This document shows positions 32,601 to 42,000 of a DNA stretch of 64,000 nt, in pieces (within the stretch, counting starts at the first letter, position 1; each line of letters begins with the position of its first letter). The DNA lies in assembly GCA_030824515.1 (NCBI GenBank), contig JAVBXN010000024.1, positions 56,073 to 120,072 on the forward strand. Direction: 5' to 3'. Under the pieces are notes generated by a model, which was not told the DNA's origin, searched no databases, and saw only the letters and a list, made by a program, of their open reading frames with translations. The position numbers were made by a program, and so were the translations under genes. Origin of the DNA: Pelobacter sp. GTDB lineage: Bacteria > Desulfobacterota > Desulfuromonadia > Geobacterales > Pseudopelobacteraceae.

Positions 32601-35505
32601 ACGCCGGACCGCTGAGCGTTACCTGATCGGGAGCATCGACGCTGACGATTGTGCTGTTGGCTGCGATACCGGGGCCGGATACGTACATCCCGGCTGAAAG
32701 CCCTGCGGTTGAAGGGATGGAACTGATTACCGCTGAGCCGGTGGTGGTGTTGCCGGTTATGTTGATAGTAGAGGTGGCGGCGTCCCAGGCCAGCACGAAA
32801 GCGGCATCGACCGTGTCACCCGGCAGCGCCGGTGTGTTGATGGTGATCGTGGGCGGTTTGTCCCGGTCGATGTCGTTCCGGTCCGCCGGCGGCAGGAGCG
32901 GCTGGCCGATGGTAAAGGCCTTGGTGGAGAAGTAGCGCCAGGAGACCGTCATCGGTTTGTACAGATTCGATGTGATCAGCGCCTTGCGGGGGCCATTTAT
33001 CTGCGGTTGCACGGTGGCCAGCGCTACACCGCTGGTCGGATACACGGCCTGGCTCAGGGTGCGTGTCATCTGGATGGGGTTGTTGTCAACGTCGCGGTCG
33101 ATCTCCACGAACTGGTTTCTGACCGTCAGCACCACAGTGCTCACCTGGGTGGGGGGCGAATCCGGCATTATGGACGTGTCGACCCGGTAAAAATTGACCC
33201 CTGAGCGGGTGGCGCAGACGTCGGAGCTGAAGCCGGCGCTGCTCTGGCACTCACGGGCATCGGCAGAGCCGAAGGCCAGTGCGTTGGCGGTCAGGGTTAG
33301 GGAGGCGTTTTCGCTCAGGGTAAGGGTGGTTGGCGAATCGATGGAGAGTATCGTGGTACCGTCCACGATCCCCGGACCGGAGACCGCGATGCCGGTGATC
33401 AGACCGGTTGTGTCGATACCGTTTACCACCGCCGATCCGTTGGTCGTGTCACCTGCGCGGTCGTATGTCTTCTGGGTCGAGAAGGTCAGGGACTGCCCCG
33501 CGGTCTGGGTCATGGTAAACCGGGCGGCTTTGCTGAGTGTGACGGAGTTACTGGTCTCCGACACCTCGATGACCTCGGTGTCGGGGTCGATGCCGTATCC
33601 CCAGACCAGCATGCCCGGCGCCAGACTTTTCCGTACCGGGGTGGCCAGGTCAACGCCATTGTCGTCGGTTGTCTCGGTCCAGGCAACGGCCATGCCGGTG
33701 ACAGTCGCTGAACCGGCCGTGGTGTTGCCCGGCATTTCATAAACCTTGAGGGGATCGTTCTCACCCGAGGTGGTGACGGTGACCCTGATCTCCTTGATGT
33801 AGTTCCAGCTGATGCCTGACTCGGCAGTAACGGGAAGGGAAACTGTCGTCACAGGGCCCGCGTCGGGAGCGCCGCCGGCTGACAGGCTGCCGGTTCCGGT
33901 CCAGCCGGTCAGAACGTAGCGGATGGTGTTCTGGTTGCCGCTGTCGGCGGCATAGACAACATTCGGCGCCTGGAGTTGCAGTCCGCCCAGGGTTGTCGTC
34001 TCCTGACCCGCTACGATGTTGGCTGAAAGCCGGGGAGACAGTCCGGGGAGTCCCTGCAGTTTGGTCACATGGCTGGCATCGTCAATACCGCTGACTCCGA
34101 CCGTTAGCTTGTTGTACCTGATTGTGCAGGTCCATCCGGCGCTCTGATTGGTCTGCTGAATGCGGTAACTGCCGGTGGCGCTGTCGTATGAAATTGTTGC
34201 CCAGGCAGGTTTGGAGGCGTCAAGCGCCGGTTTGTCCAGCAGCCAGAGTTCCTCACCGGTCACGTTGTTGGCGGTTGTGGTCCGGGAGATTTTTTCCGGG
34301 ATTATGATGGTGCTGGCGGTTGATGGGAGCCAGTACGGGGTGTTGGTGCTGCCGCCGGCGTTGCTGATTTTAATGGATGAGCCGGTGTGGCCGAGGACAC
34401 CGTAGCCGCTCTCGAACCCGGCCCGCACCCAGTCGGGCATGGCGGCATCGTTGGCCACAATCGTCGTGCGGTAGTGCTTGAGGTACTTGAGATTGATGGT
34501 GGTTGCAGCCGTGGAGTTGGCTGTCAGGGAGATGCTCGTGCTGTTGTTGGCAATCGAGCCGCTCGCCGCAACCCTTCCGGAACCGCCACCCCATTCCACT
34601 GCCATCCACTGGGCATCGATTCCGTCTGCTATGGGAGTGGCAGCCAGTGAGGCAGCCGCTTTCGAGAAATACCTGGTACCGGTGAAGAGTGCGGTGTTGA
34701 TGGCAGGAGTAAAGACAGGTGTTACTTGAGCCGGCAGGTCATGGGTCAGAGTAAAAACGGAGCCGGGATTATAGTAGTAATCCAGGTAATTGTTGATTGC
34801 CGCTGAGGTCGCTGCATTCAACTCATCCTGCACAGATCCGTAGGGACCGCCGTTGGCTATGATCTGGCTGTAAGGCTGCGACCAGCTGGAGCCGTCGCCA
34901 TGGTGGTAGACGCCGCCGATGTACTGGTTGCTGCTTTCTCGGTTGGGTGGAACATGATATTTCATGTCGCCGACCTTAAGCCATTGGATGGTACTCTCAA
35001 GCGAACCGTACTGACCGGTGCTTTCATTCAGAAGGTATTTTCTCGTATTGACCCGGGCGTTGCGGTCGTAGAGGGCATCCAGTTCGAAGCTGCCCCAGGT
35101 GCTGCCGCGACTGTTCACCGGTGCAATATAACTGCTATTCCATGTAGAGGCCTGGAATGCCTCACTTGCCATACTGCCAGCAAAAGAATTGAAAGAGTAT
35201 CTCTCGCCACAGACATTTTTGGGCCAGTTCAGCTTCCCTGAGGCATGCTCATAATAGTATGTAAGTATATACCAACAGGTCGTGCAGCCATGCCAGTCTG
35301 CGGTTATAGTTCCACCCCAGTCCATAACCCATGTGGGATCAGCAGTACAGCTATTGCCGTTATATGTCTGCCCTGTATGTCCCGAATTGTTCAGAAGATT
35401 GCTGTTCTGATCCCACGCGCCTAACCACATGTCATAGGAACGTGCCGGACCACTCCAGCAGACCAGGATGCACAGGATTAGCAGCAGTATCTTTATCTGT
35501 TTCAT
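26689..35505 (-). CDS. Giant exported protein of unknown function (2938 aa)
   Basis: The ATG at 35505 follows GGGAG and opens a signal peptide (MKQIKILLLILCILVCWSG, PARS|YD); ATGs at 35529 and 35523 are alternatives. Residues ~30-580 are beta-rich and aromatic. Residues ~580-980 include about three repeats of the type GNTTxGSAxV...GPGI...SVDxPxxVTLS. Residues ~980-1750 hold repeated strands around 'tWPAtAPVLhVGeTL'-like motifs. A single calcium-type loop DQDNSGVINAGD sits near ~1970. Residues ~2130-2650 are largely helical with heptad-like stretches (AKAAYDKGFKEYGDIMAGIED) and a short apolar segment (KTIVKLAVGIGQTVLEVG). The C-terminal ~280 residues are again beta-rich. I do not recognise the family. 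It lies 24 bp after a 584-aa exported protein and downstream of a parvulin gene. Confidence 0.85.
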   Translation of the reverse strand: MKQIKILLLILCILVCWSGPARSYDMWLGAWDQNSNLLNNSGHTGQTYNGNSCTADPTWVMDWGGTITADWHGCTTCWYILTYYYEHASGKLNWPKNVCGERYSFNSFAGSMASEAFQASTWNSSYIAPVNSRGSTWGSFELDALYDRNARVNTRKYLLNESTGQYGSLESTIQWLKVGDMKYHVPPNRESSNQYIGGVYHHGDGSSWSQPYSQIIANGGPYGSVQDELNAATSAAINNYLDYYYNPGSVFTLTHDLPAQVTPVFTPAINTALFTGTRYFSKAAASLAATPIADGIDAQWMAVEWGGGSGRVAASGSIANNSTSISLTANSTAATTINLKYLKHYRTTIVANDAAMPDWVRAGFESGYGVLGHTGSSIKISNAGGSTNTPYWLPSTASTIIIPEKISRTTTANNVTGEELWLLDKPALDASKPAWATISYDSATGSYRIQQTNQSAGWTCTIRYNKLTVGVSGIDDASHVTKLQGLPGLSPRLSANIVAGQETTTLGGLQLQAPNVVYAADSGNQNTIRYVLTGWTGTGSLSAGGAPDAGPVTTVSLPVTAESGISWNYIKEIRVTVTTSGENDPLKVYEMPGNTTAGSATVTGMAVAWTETTDDNGVDLATPVRKSLAPGMLVWGYGIDPDTEVIEVSETSNSVTLSKAARFTMTQTAGQSLTFSTQKTYDRAGDTTNGSAVVNGIDTTGLITGIAVSGPGIVDGTTILSIDSPTTLTLSENASLTLTANALAFGSADARECQSSAGFSSDVCATRSGVNFYRVDTSIMPDSPPTQVSTVVLTVRNQFVEIDRDVDNNPIQMTRTLSQAVYPTSGVALATVQPQINGPRKALITSNLYKPMTVSWRYFSTKAFTIGQPLLPPADRNDIDRDKPPTITINTPALPGDTVDAAFVLAWDAATSTINITGNTTTGSAVISSIPSTAGLSAGMYVSGPGIAANSTIVSVDAPDQVTLSGPASQSGTAVALSVESRQGLRYFPIHPVTAFTINWPLKNSSLTVPEMATTIWPAKQVQIVGAPANLQPPGALNSFNAISSFPLGSTSAVISGIFTPDRAGTFILRFNTPKKAPDLRNGTAFIVVEASELRPEQYSDNDWTIGVRITSASHSDPENRNGFLFYPGAMIDADGQDRAYDLATRTGAIIPVNEIKPGDINPLIIIWYETGQGGIGWPTSPMRYNPVWPAAPGTLTIGTGIPVSQTAKPRAMVYNQPDSSKPGFNPNEEHAILTGDSLYALRDDLNGIKNWSKAFVLLKYFDSALQEWKMDVYKVERPNSFTYSVEAGQPIVPPLPASFQVPPVSGLKAGAPGAEWHLRDQKGGDWAKAANAAGTSGFTMQWYYYMRPDFYWPYIQGQPTPAAGTPVPFLNNGPAAANFSAGALPIDVTYTTRWPATAPVLHVGETLTTARAGLPALYDAMTAEVVFDEHVYNGNGPLAKLYAPVRYQYATLDTLPDIKTENVGGVINFPSLPFAIQARLFYDPAGKRLGFKGVWLTAENSIVTGAPNEASGDWLLPNLMTAAERDTIKAASGNTAWKAAVDALYSLARNPNNVSYPASPINPFKPDQTYDFATLWGIKLGLMGSSPVSSRSTIGEKNALTAGMAQGEGYVVIAENNSSDLAVKDLPVALHVVKVATSPVFQGVIKAIASKNVFDEKLTLHYTGDFGGEPEKFTFEWYYQPVSGSVPALPQPGAADTSWQKFIDPNNSTGAGQTDITIQGASPLTMSDNWVVARYYYKAAWPAVAITSIPDPPATPHDDQNNWSLWSGANTLDTPMLAMGWVKRVIDGLNPLEARVTDFRNSATNTAVSMLSQFGNRYDGQIAFSSDPNYLNSLGLIPAYESVLNRARDFSIDAVPPQDYGPTNDALMNITSRLATFYQALGNEAYADAVDPTIGFSTTSAEYGNMAPSVFAFQNQVDSLLEEELALMRGRDDSAGSTKNAPYFNRLIWNFTQGEGEVAYAQNYNITDQDNSGVINAGDARTMYPQGHGDAWGHYLQSINYYYKLLGHPSFSWESRVEFVLVAGQPVMVDYLDERKFASIAAQRAKTGSEIVDLTYRKYFTDDPAGQWQGYKDSYTSRAWGVDEWSRRAGQAAYFDWVTANAILPDSVPATAHDRIKYVTDPVTGILKPETIPGADIQQIDRSKVPELQDIASQFHKIQARMTEVDGGINPLGLVKGVVPFDIDPTQIDAGQTHFEQVYARAEKALENAIASYDYANGYTQRLRQNQDTLEDFKKNLSDQERDYTNRLIEIFGYPYPDDIGAGKTYPDGYDGPDLLHYNYVDRSELTGSTNPAAVSYTTYSVTYNLPEGFWNLNQGLASYVATPATAPTTVQYNINTQGNWVEKPPAWTSRRRAPGRVQQALSDLIQAKAAYDKGFKEYGDIMAGIEDAKQNLETRYNVLANQVRSKIQVEEASIGLDVAKTALHATSMVLRRGSDIAGKLADAALEGIPDEVVVGTSSGGDVLAPAKTIVKLAVGIGQTVLEVGADVADMGEFTLDMVKERTQSGLQLNLDKSDASYEVWQLVKELQNSMSAGDGKLLELYSLKETIQQTAGNYLAALAEGIRVWDERTEKRKQSAADVQEYRFQDLGFRVFRNDAIQKYRAQFDLAAKYVYLAATAYDYETNLLGSASGAGRKFLTEIGRQRTLGVVSNGVPQAGFPGLADTMARLSQNFSVYKSQLGFNNPQTETTPFSLRTELFRIKADAVSNADWRSVLKDHKVDDLWKIPEFKRYCRPFAPESAGPQPGIVIKFPTTVTYGKNFFGWPLSGGDSAYSTSNFSTRVRSVGLWFQNYNNAGLSSTPRVYLVPTGSDILRSPTGDGFATREWLVKDQKLPVPFPIGDTDLKNPSFIPANDSLSDEFAGIRRVSDFRAYPYSGAFDPSQATSDSRLIGRSVWNSQWMLIIPGSTLLFNKDVGLNTFINSVDDIKMFFQTYAYSGN

Positions 35506-35529
35506 GATCAGGTTCTCCCTCATGTTCAT

Positions 35530-37284
35530 TTACTGGTTCAAAACATCAGCATCGGCGGCCAGGGAAAGGGTGAAACTCCCCTCGACCTTGACCGGACCCT
35601 TGGCCAGGCCGCTGATGGACTCGCTGTAGCTGCCGCCGAGTACGGTAACCCCCCATCCCGGCGGAGGGTTGGTCGGATTGTCCAGCGGAACAGTGTCGAA
35701 AGTCAGGGTTACGACACGCTCGATCCGGTTGACCTCCTGTCTGAAGGTACTGAAGTCACTGGCCTGATTGTCGTGATCGGGGTGGTAGCGGTGCAGAAAC
35801 GGATTGGTCGGATGTGTGTAGTTGGCAGATGATTCCACCACCATCCGGCAGGTGACGGAGGTCGAGACACTGCCGCTGCACTTGAGGGCAGTACCGTCAA
35901 AATCGGTGCCGAGCGTGGCATCGGTGCTGGGAGAGTAGTCGATTCCGACGGCGCTCAGGCGTCGCCCGACCTTGGCGCCATCCCGTTGGGTAACACCGGA
36001 GTAGTTGGGGATCAGGGAGTCCTTGGTGAGGACCACGGAGCGTCCTTTGGTCTGGATGGTTCCGTCAGTGTTGCGGATGGGATCCTGACGCATGATGATG
36101 GCCTGCTTCAGCAGGCGGGCCGGGCCGTTTTTCTCCTGGTGCAGGATCAGTTTGAGGTTCAGGGTTGCCGGGGTCGGTTTGGCAGCGCCGCTGTCAAACC
36201 CGGGTGCCGGTCCGGAATCCGTGAGCTGGCTGACCTTGTTGATGTTTGCCGCTCCGCTCCAGAGGCCGGGATAGCCGTTTACCGGGTTGGATGTGGCCGT
36301 AACCGGCAGCCGTACCCGATTCCCCTGGGCATCCCTGATTTCCAGAACCGAGGCGCCGTCACCGGTGAATGAGTTTCGCTGGACCGCCAGATTCACGATG
36401 GCTGTACTGCCGGCTTTGACCGTAACGGCAGGCATTCCGGAAAGCGGATTGTTGAGGATCTTGCCGCTGACGTTGTCATAACTGCGATAGGCCAGCGACA
36501 CCGGAGTCACGCCGCTCGACTGGGTGACGGTTACGCTCTTGTCGACGGTTGAGACGTTGCCGATCGTCAGGGAGAGGATGGTGATGCCGGTTCCGAAATC
36601 TAGCCCATCGGCACCGTTGGCCTCCACCGTCAGTGGCCCCTGGTAATCCGAACCGGACACGCAGTAAATCCAGAAGGCCTCGCCGGAACGCATCGTCGCG
36701 GTGGACGGATTGTTGACGATCTCCCAGGCGCCGCTGGCGTTGTTGAGGCGGTAGATGGCCTGGTTCTTGTGGGAGTTCGACGGGGTGAAGAAAGTGCCGA
36801 ATGTGGGTGGTGTTCCGTTGAAGCCAAAACCGGTAAGGTTGAAGGCGTCCGGAATCCAGTTCTTGTGCCTGATGGTGGGTCGCCCATCGATATTCATGGT
36901 CAAGGGGGTTGTACCGGCTACATGTATCAAGTAGGCACTGTTAGCGCTGATGGCAAACAGGTTGTTCAGGGCCGATTCCCGGGCAGAGGCAAAAATGGCC
37001 AGCCATTTGGGATTGTTGACCAGCGGTTCGCCGGGATCCTGGATAAACTGAACCGAATCATCTTTTCCCTGCCAGGCCCAGACACTGGATCCGACCGGAA
37101 GATCTTTAAATACCACGGCCGGAGAGCTGGATAATGGCTGGACTTCCAGGTAAACGGCATTCCATCCGGGGTTCAGGCTGAGAGCCTGGGTCGCGGTGGG
37201 GATGGCGGCTCCCCAGGCGGAAAGCTGCATGGCAAGAAACAGTGCCAGAGACAGGATCGGTACGAACAGTTCTCTTTTTCTCAT
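35530..37284 (-). CDS. Exported beta-rich protein of unknown function
   Basis: The 584-aa protein starts at the ATG at 37284 with GGAGGTAATC upstream and a signal peptide (MRKRELFVPILSLALFLAM to SAWGA). The mature part opens with LSLNPGWNAVYLEVQP, a pattern I associate with secreted proteins of unknown function. It contains several Ig-like sections and paired short motifs (SGEAFWIYC, NPSTATMRSG). No catalytic motif is evident. The stop is 24 bp before the start of the 2938-aa protein, so the two are very likely cotranscribed and may form one extracellular assembly. The 259-bp gap upstream contains a repeat element. Confidence 0.8.
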   Translation of the reverse strand: MRKRELFVPILSLALFLAMQLSAWGAAIPTATQALSLNPGWNAVYLEVQPLSSSPAVVFKDLPVGSSVWAWQGKDDSVQFIQDPGEPLVNNPKWLAIFASARESALNNLFAISANSAYLIHVAGTTPLTMNIDGRPTIRHKNWIPDAFNLTGFGFNGTPPTFGTFFTPSNSHKNQAIYRLNNASGAWEIVNNPSTATMRSGEAFWIYCVSGSDYQGPLTVEANGADGLDFGTGITILSLTIGNVSTVDKSVTVTQSSGVTPVSLAYRSYDNVSGKILNNPLSGMPAVTVKAGSTAIVNLAVQRNSFTGDGASVLEIRDAQGNRVRLPVTATSNPVNGYPGLWSGAANINKVSQLTDSGPAPGFDSGAAKPTPATLNLKLILHQEKNGPARLLKQAIIMRQDPIRNTDGTIQTKGRSVVLTKDSLIPNYSGVTQRDGAKVGRRLSAVGIDYSPSTDATLGTDFDGTALKCSGSVSTSVTCRMVVESSANYTHPTNPFLHRYHPDHDNQASDFSTFRQEVNRIERVVTLTFDTVPLDNPTNPPPGWGVTVLGGSYSESISGLAKGPVKVEGSFTLSLAADADVLNQ

Positions 37285-37371
37285 GATTACCTCCGGTGCG
37301 GCATAAAAAAACAATCTAATTCAGTGGGTTGAAATATCTTGGTAGATGTAAAAACGTCAAATTCGGTTTCT

Positions 37372-37464
37372 CGCAAAGCTCGCAAAGACGCAAAGAGAAC
37401 CTTCTATAAATCTTTTGAGGCTAAATCTAAAACTGTAGATTTGACTTTCTTTGCGAGCTTGGCG
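37372..37464. repeat. Intergenic inverted repeat with CGCAAAG units
   Basis: The arms CGCAAAGCTCGCAAAG (37372-37387) and CTTTGCGAGCTTGGCG (37449-37464) match at 15 of 16 positions in inverted orientation, and a third ACGCAAAG unit follows the first arm. The spacer is AT-rich. The 259-bp gap has no gene. The element resembles short dispersed intergenic repeats and could act as an mRNA-stability or attenuator structure between ppiC and the exported-protein genes. Confidence 0.5.
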
Positions 37465-37543
37465 CCTTGCCTAGAGGCACCTACTTTTGGTTGCGCGAGC
37501 CGCTCTTGACGTTGTTTTCTGACCTATCATCACCATATTTCAG

Positions 37544-38518
37544 TCACCGCTTCGGCAGCGCCGGCGGTCCGGCCTGCTTCACTTCATCTGACTGGCTGAC
37601 CGTCTGCAACAACGCCCTGTTGACAGTTACCGGGATCCGGCTCTTCAACTGCGCGATCAGATCGTTTTCGATCTTCTTCTTTTTCTCCTGCACTACCTGG
37701 TATTTGACGCCGTCCTTTACCGCTGCATAGGGTTTGACCGTGGCCGCTTTGGCCTCGATCAGCTTGACGATGTAATAACCGTCCGGCGCTGTGATGACCT
37801 GAGAGACCTGTCCGGGAGTCTTGAGCGCAAAGATGGCGTCTGAAACCTTTTTATCGATCATTCCGTCTGCTTTACCGGCCTGTAGCCAGCCGAGATCACC
37901 GCCACGATAGCGGCTGTCCTGATCCTCGGAGTAGCTGACCGCAACCTTGCCGAAAGCGGGAACCCCCTTCTCAAGCGCCAGCGCCTCATTCCGGGCACTT
38001 TCGGCCCGTTTGAGCAGCTCCGACTTCTTCTGGGCTGACATTTTCGGAGAAACGGCGATTTTGATGACAGCGGCATGTACCATGGCGGGGGTGCCGAACT
38101 CGGCCTGGTGGGACTGGTAGTAAGCTTCGGCCTCCTGGTCCGTGGCCTTCAGTTGGGCCAGTTTCGGATCAAGGTTATCGCGCAGGTATTTGCCGACCAT
38201 GGCCTGTTTGACAGCCGCGATCACTTCGGGGTCGCTTTCGTAACCCGCCGATCTGGCGGCGGCAAAGAGCAATTCGCTCCGCACGATACTGTCCAGAAGC
38301 TCTTCCTTTCGATTCGCATCGAACGCCCCGCGCTGACGTTCCATCTCGGACCGGAAATTTTCAATGCTGATCGGTTTGCCATTGATTACCGCCAGTGGAC
38401 CTGCTGCGGATACGGCTGCCCCTGATACCGGCCTGGCCGTTTCAGCAAAACCATTCACAGTGAATAACAGGCTGACTGCAACAAATAGAAACTCCGGTCT
38501 TATATTCTTGAGGATCAT
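37544..38518 (-). CDS. Exported PpiC/parvulin-type peptidyl-prolyl isomerase
   Basis: The 324-aa protein has a signal peptide (LFVAVSLLFTVNGFAE), an N-terminal SurA-like helical part (~50-135, INGKPISIENFRSEM) and a parvulin domain (~140-255) with YSEDQDSRYRGGDLGWL, SDAIFALKTPGQVSQVI and GYYIVKLIE. It ends in a charged helix and a short proline-rich tail. PpiC/SurA-type enzymes help fold exported and outer-membrane proteins. The ATG at 38518 has CAGGAG 9 bp upstream. It stands in front of three large exported proteins, so a role as their dedicated foldase is the simplest inference. Confidence 0.92.
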   Translation of the reverse strand: MILKNIRPEFLFVAVSLLFTVNGFAETARPVSGAAVSAAGPLAVINGKPISIENFRSEMERQRGAFDANRKEELLDSIVRSELLFAAARSAGYESDPEVIAAVKQAMVGKYLRDNLDPKLAQLKATDQEAEAYYQSHQAEFGTPAMVHAAVIKIAVSPKMSAQKKSELLKRAESARNEALALEKGVPAFGKVAVSYSEDQDSRYRGGDLGWLQAGKADGMIDKKVSDAIFALKTPGQVSQVITAPDGYYIVKLIEAKAATVKPYAAVKDGVKYQVVQEKKKKIENDLIAQLKSRIPVTVNRALLQTVSQSDEVKQAGPPALPKR

Positions 38519-38552
38519 GTTGAAATTCTCCTGTTTGATGTGCATCCAACAG

Positions 38553-38774
38553 TCATTTTTTGATCGCCTGTCCGGGCTTTACCTTTTTCCTCGAGCCACC
38601 ACGATTGTCCGCCGCTCTTCGCAATACCGCAGCCAGATCTTCGACATTGTTGAAAGGCAACCGTTCACCACTGCCGTCCATCGCCTCAATCATCCCGATG
38701 AGCTTTTGCGGATCTTCAGTGTCAACCCGGTAAACCCGGACCACAAAGCTGCTGGCTGTAGTCAATTCTGTCAT
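38553..38774 (-). CDS. Small conserved hypothetical protein
   Basis: The 73-aa protein reads FVVRVYRVDTEDPQKLIGMIEAMDGSGERLPF, then NNVEDLAAVLRR and a basic tail (SRKKVKPGQ). Small proteins with this R-x-Y-R ... G-x-[IV]-E ... F-x-x-x-[ED]-[ED]-L layout are, to my knowledge, common in Geobacter-like genomes near MalT/SARP-type regulators, but their function is not known. It lies 35 bp before ppiC in the same direction. The upstream ribosome site is weak. The 270-bp gap between it and the regulator holds no other gene; ATTCGT/ACGAAT arms near 38980-39005 may be a control site. Confidence 0.65.
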   Translation of the reverse strand: MTELTTASSFVVRVYRVDTEDPQKLIGMIEAMDGSGERLPFNNVEDLAAVLRRAADNRGGSRKKVKPGQAIKK

Positions 38775-39044
38775 AATGAAGTGAAGCGTAGCACGCGGCT
38801 ACCCACAGATGGCCCACAGATTGGAAAATTGTACTGAAAATATTTATTGGAAAAGTGGCGTTATATCGATTTTGGCTCAGGAATGTTCTCAAGGCGGCGA
38901 GGATTGAGCGGGGCGAACAGATGTGTAAGGTTAACAGCCGAAGACTAGAAAATGAAGAAAGGGCTTGTGATCCTGCTGATTCGTGTTAAACGATTCATAC
39001 GAATTATGACCCCATTTTATGCTGCTTCATTCACAATCCTGCCA

Positions 39045-42000
39045 TTATTTCTTACGGACAATCGAACTGTAAACAGCGGTGGTTTCCGGGGAAGGCTCAA
39101 TGCCCAGTTCGGCCCGCAGCAGGCTGCTGCAGTGGATATAGGTTCTGACGGTTTCGGCATGGTTGCCCAGTTGGCGCTGACAGATCATCAGGCGCCTGTA
39201 GAACTCTTCCGCCAGGTTATCGGTTTCGATCCCTTTTTGATAATAATCGGCCGCCTGGTCCCATGCTTCCAGCTGTTCGTAATGACGTCCGGCAATCATA
39301 ACAAGCCGCAGCAACCTGTTCTTCAATGTTTCACGACAGGACACAGCAGACGACAGGCCGGGATCCGAGGGGAGAAAAGCCCCTTTATACAGGCTGATGG
39401 CCTTGTTGCATAATCGCACAACCTGTTCGACAGGGACTTCCTGATTCCTGTCGAAATGCTGCGCCAATGCCAAGCTGTCAACCCAGCAGTAGAGCGGATT
39501 TATACTGAGCTGACGCGCCCTGTAGACAATTATTCGATCTTCTCCCAGAAGCCTCCGCAAGCGGCTCAGGGTCATTTCAAATGATTTGCCGGCCTGGTCA
39601 CCATCGGCATCGGGCCAGAGGGCGTCGGTCAGACGTTCTTTAGGCACGTCCCTGCCACAGCGAGCGATCAGCACCTTGAGCATTTCCAGTGGTTTTTTCT
39701 GTTCCTTGCCGGAAAAATGCAGCGGTTTGCCGTCCCTGATTATCTCAAATCGGCCAAGGGTATAGATCCTGACCGGATAGGGCCATTCCTCAAGATACCC
39801 GTTCCATGTCGCGCGGCCTGTTTCTGCGAATGGGGGCGTCAGAGCCAATTTTCCGACCAGCTCCGTCACATATTCCGTTTCAATTCTTTCCTCAAGCGCT
39901 GTGGCGCAGAGAAGAGCCATCTGCGATGGCTGGTAGAATTCCAGATGTACGTAGCCATTCCGCCGGCCAAGTGCCATTGCATTCTGCAGCGGTGCCAAGC
40001 CCTCTTCGCGTTTACCTTCCCGGATCAGAGACCAGGCTTCGACAAGCAGAGAGTACCACTCCAAGACACAACTTTTCATAGCCCGGCTGATATCGCGGAC
40101 GGTCCGCAGATGGTCGGAGGCCTGGCCGGCCCGGCCCTGCAGAAAGGAGATCTGAGCCATGCCGATATGCCACAGGGCGTTGTAGTAGGTGGTTCCCATG
40201 CGTTCCGTCTGGGGAAAAACATTATCCATATGCTCCGCGGCCAAGGACAGATTGTTGGTCAGTATCGCAAGCCAGGCGGCGTTGATGTGATAGAAGAAAA
40301 CATTGAGCGAACTTTCCGCGCCCGGCAGGCAATGCATCTGCTGTTTCAGCGAGAGTTCCGCGTTTGCCAGGTTGCCGGGCGCCATCTCCGCCGCAGTTTT
40401 GAAGCTCCATAACAGAGGGTCATAGATGTGCACTCCACTTCTGGCCGAAACTTCCAGAGCTTCGGATAATGTCTGCAGGGCAATTTGGTAGTCAGCGGTC
40501 AGCCAGCAATGAATCCCTTTCATCAGCTTGATGCGGATGACGGTAAACGGAGAAGGCTGGCGATGCCGGATATCCATTGCAGCCCGCTCCAGAAGCAGCG
40601 AATTTTTTTCGTAATCTCCCCTCCAGAGATAGAAGACACTCATTCCGAATACCGTATCGATCTGGATCTCCATGGAAGGTTTCTGCTTCAGCAGCTCACC
40701 TACGCGCTGCTGCCAGCGCTCCACCAGTTGTGGGTTGTCGGTCTTTCTGAGGGTCAGGGACAACAACATTCTGGAAGAAGCTGTCAGTTCGACCTCAAGG
40801 GAGTTGAAAACGGGGTGATTTCTCTGCAACCCGTTAAAATCAGAGATGCATTCATCCAGTGATTTCCAGTCATCACCGAAAACATGGGTATCCACAATTC
40901 CGGCCCACGCAAGATAACTACCGGAACTGTCGCTCTTGAGCTTGAACAGGGACAGCGCTTTTTCCAGAAGCAACCTGGTGCGAGGCAGATCTACCGGGAA
41001 CGAACTCATGCCATCCCAGTACAGCAACCAGGGATCATTATCCGCCATTTCACGCGGAAAACAGGTCATCAACTCCGCAAGAACCTTGCATCTCCCCTGC
41101 ATCAGCAGTTCCCTGCCGTGGCAATTCACCAGCATGGCCAAACTGTCATGATCCCCGGATTCACAGTAAAGCTGCGCCGCAACTTCCCAATTTCCGGATT
41201 GTTCCATGAGCTGAGCGGCATCCCGTTTGATCTGCAGCACTTCCTCCTGCGAATATACTGTTTTCATACGACTGAGCAGAAAATCGCGCAGCAACGGATG
41301 GTAGCGGTAATCCTGATCCGTGCCGGAAAGTTTTTCTGTAAACAGATGATGTCGGTGCAACCCGGAAAGGATCTCGCAGGCGTTGACAACACCGGTCAAT
41401 CTCTTTGCCAGCGTAACATTTAGCATCGGCAGCAGGGAGGTTCTCAGCAGGAAATCCTTGATATGGTTCTCTGCCCTGACAAAAACCGCTCCGGCAAAAT
41501 AGTCGAAGACCCTTCCGCAGTCAAAGTCCTCAAGCGGCAAAGCTCCGCCACTGTTCCGGTTCAGCACAAGGCTTTCCAGCATCAGAATTATGCCGGCTGC
41601 CCAACCTTCGGTCTTGTCATGCATTCTGGCAATCGACTGCAAATCAAGCGACGGCATGCGGTTCTGAATCAGTTCCCGCGATTCATCGAATGTAAAACGC
41701 ACGTCAGCATGGTCAAGCAGGGCAATTCCGCCATTGGCCTGCAGACGCGCCGTGGCGGGCGGCGGCGGGCAGCGGCTCAAGACCATGAAGCGGACACCAT
41801 CCGGGATGCCGTCAAAACCGTTGGCAATCATATCGTGAAAAGGAGTTTCCGCGGGCACATCCTGGTAGTTGTCCAGGACAATGACAAAACAGGGCTGCAG
41901 AGATTTTGATCCGGTGTAATTCAGGATCCGGCTGTAGAGTGTCTCAAAATAGCGCTTGGTAAATGCCGGAATGCCGGCCAGATATTCTGGGGTCAGAAGC

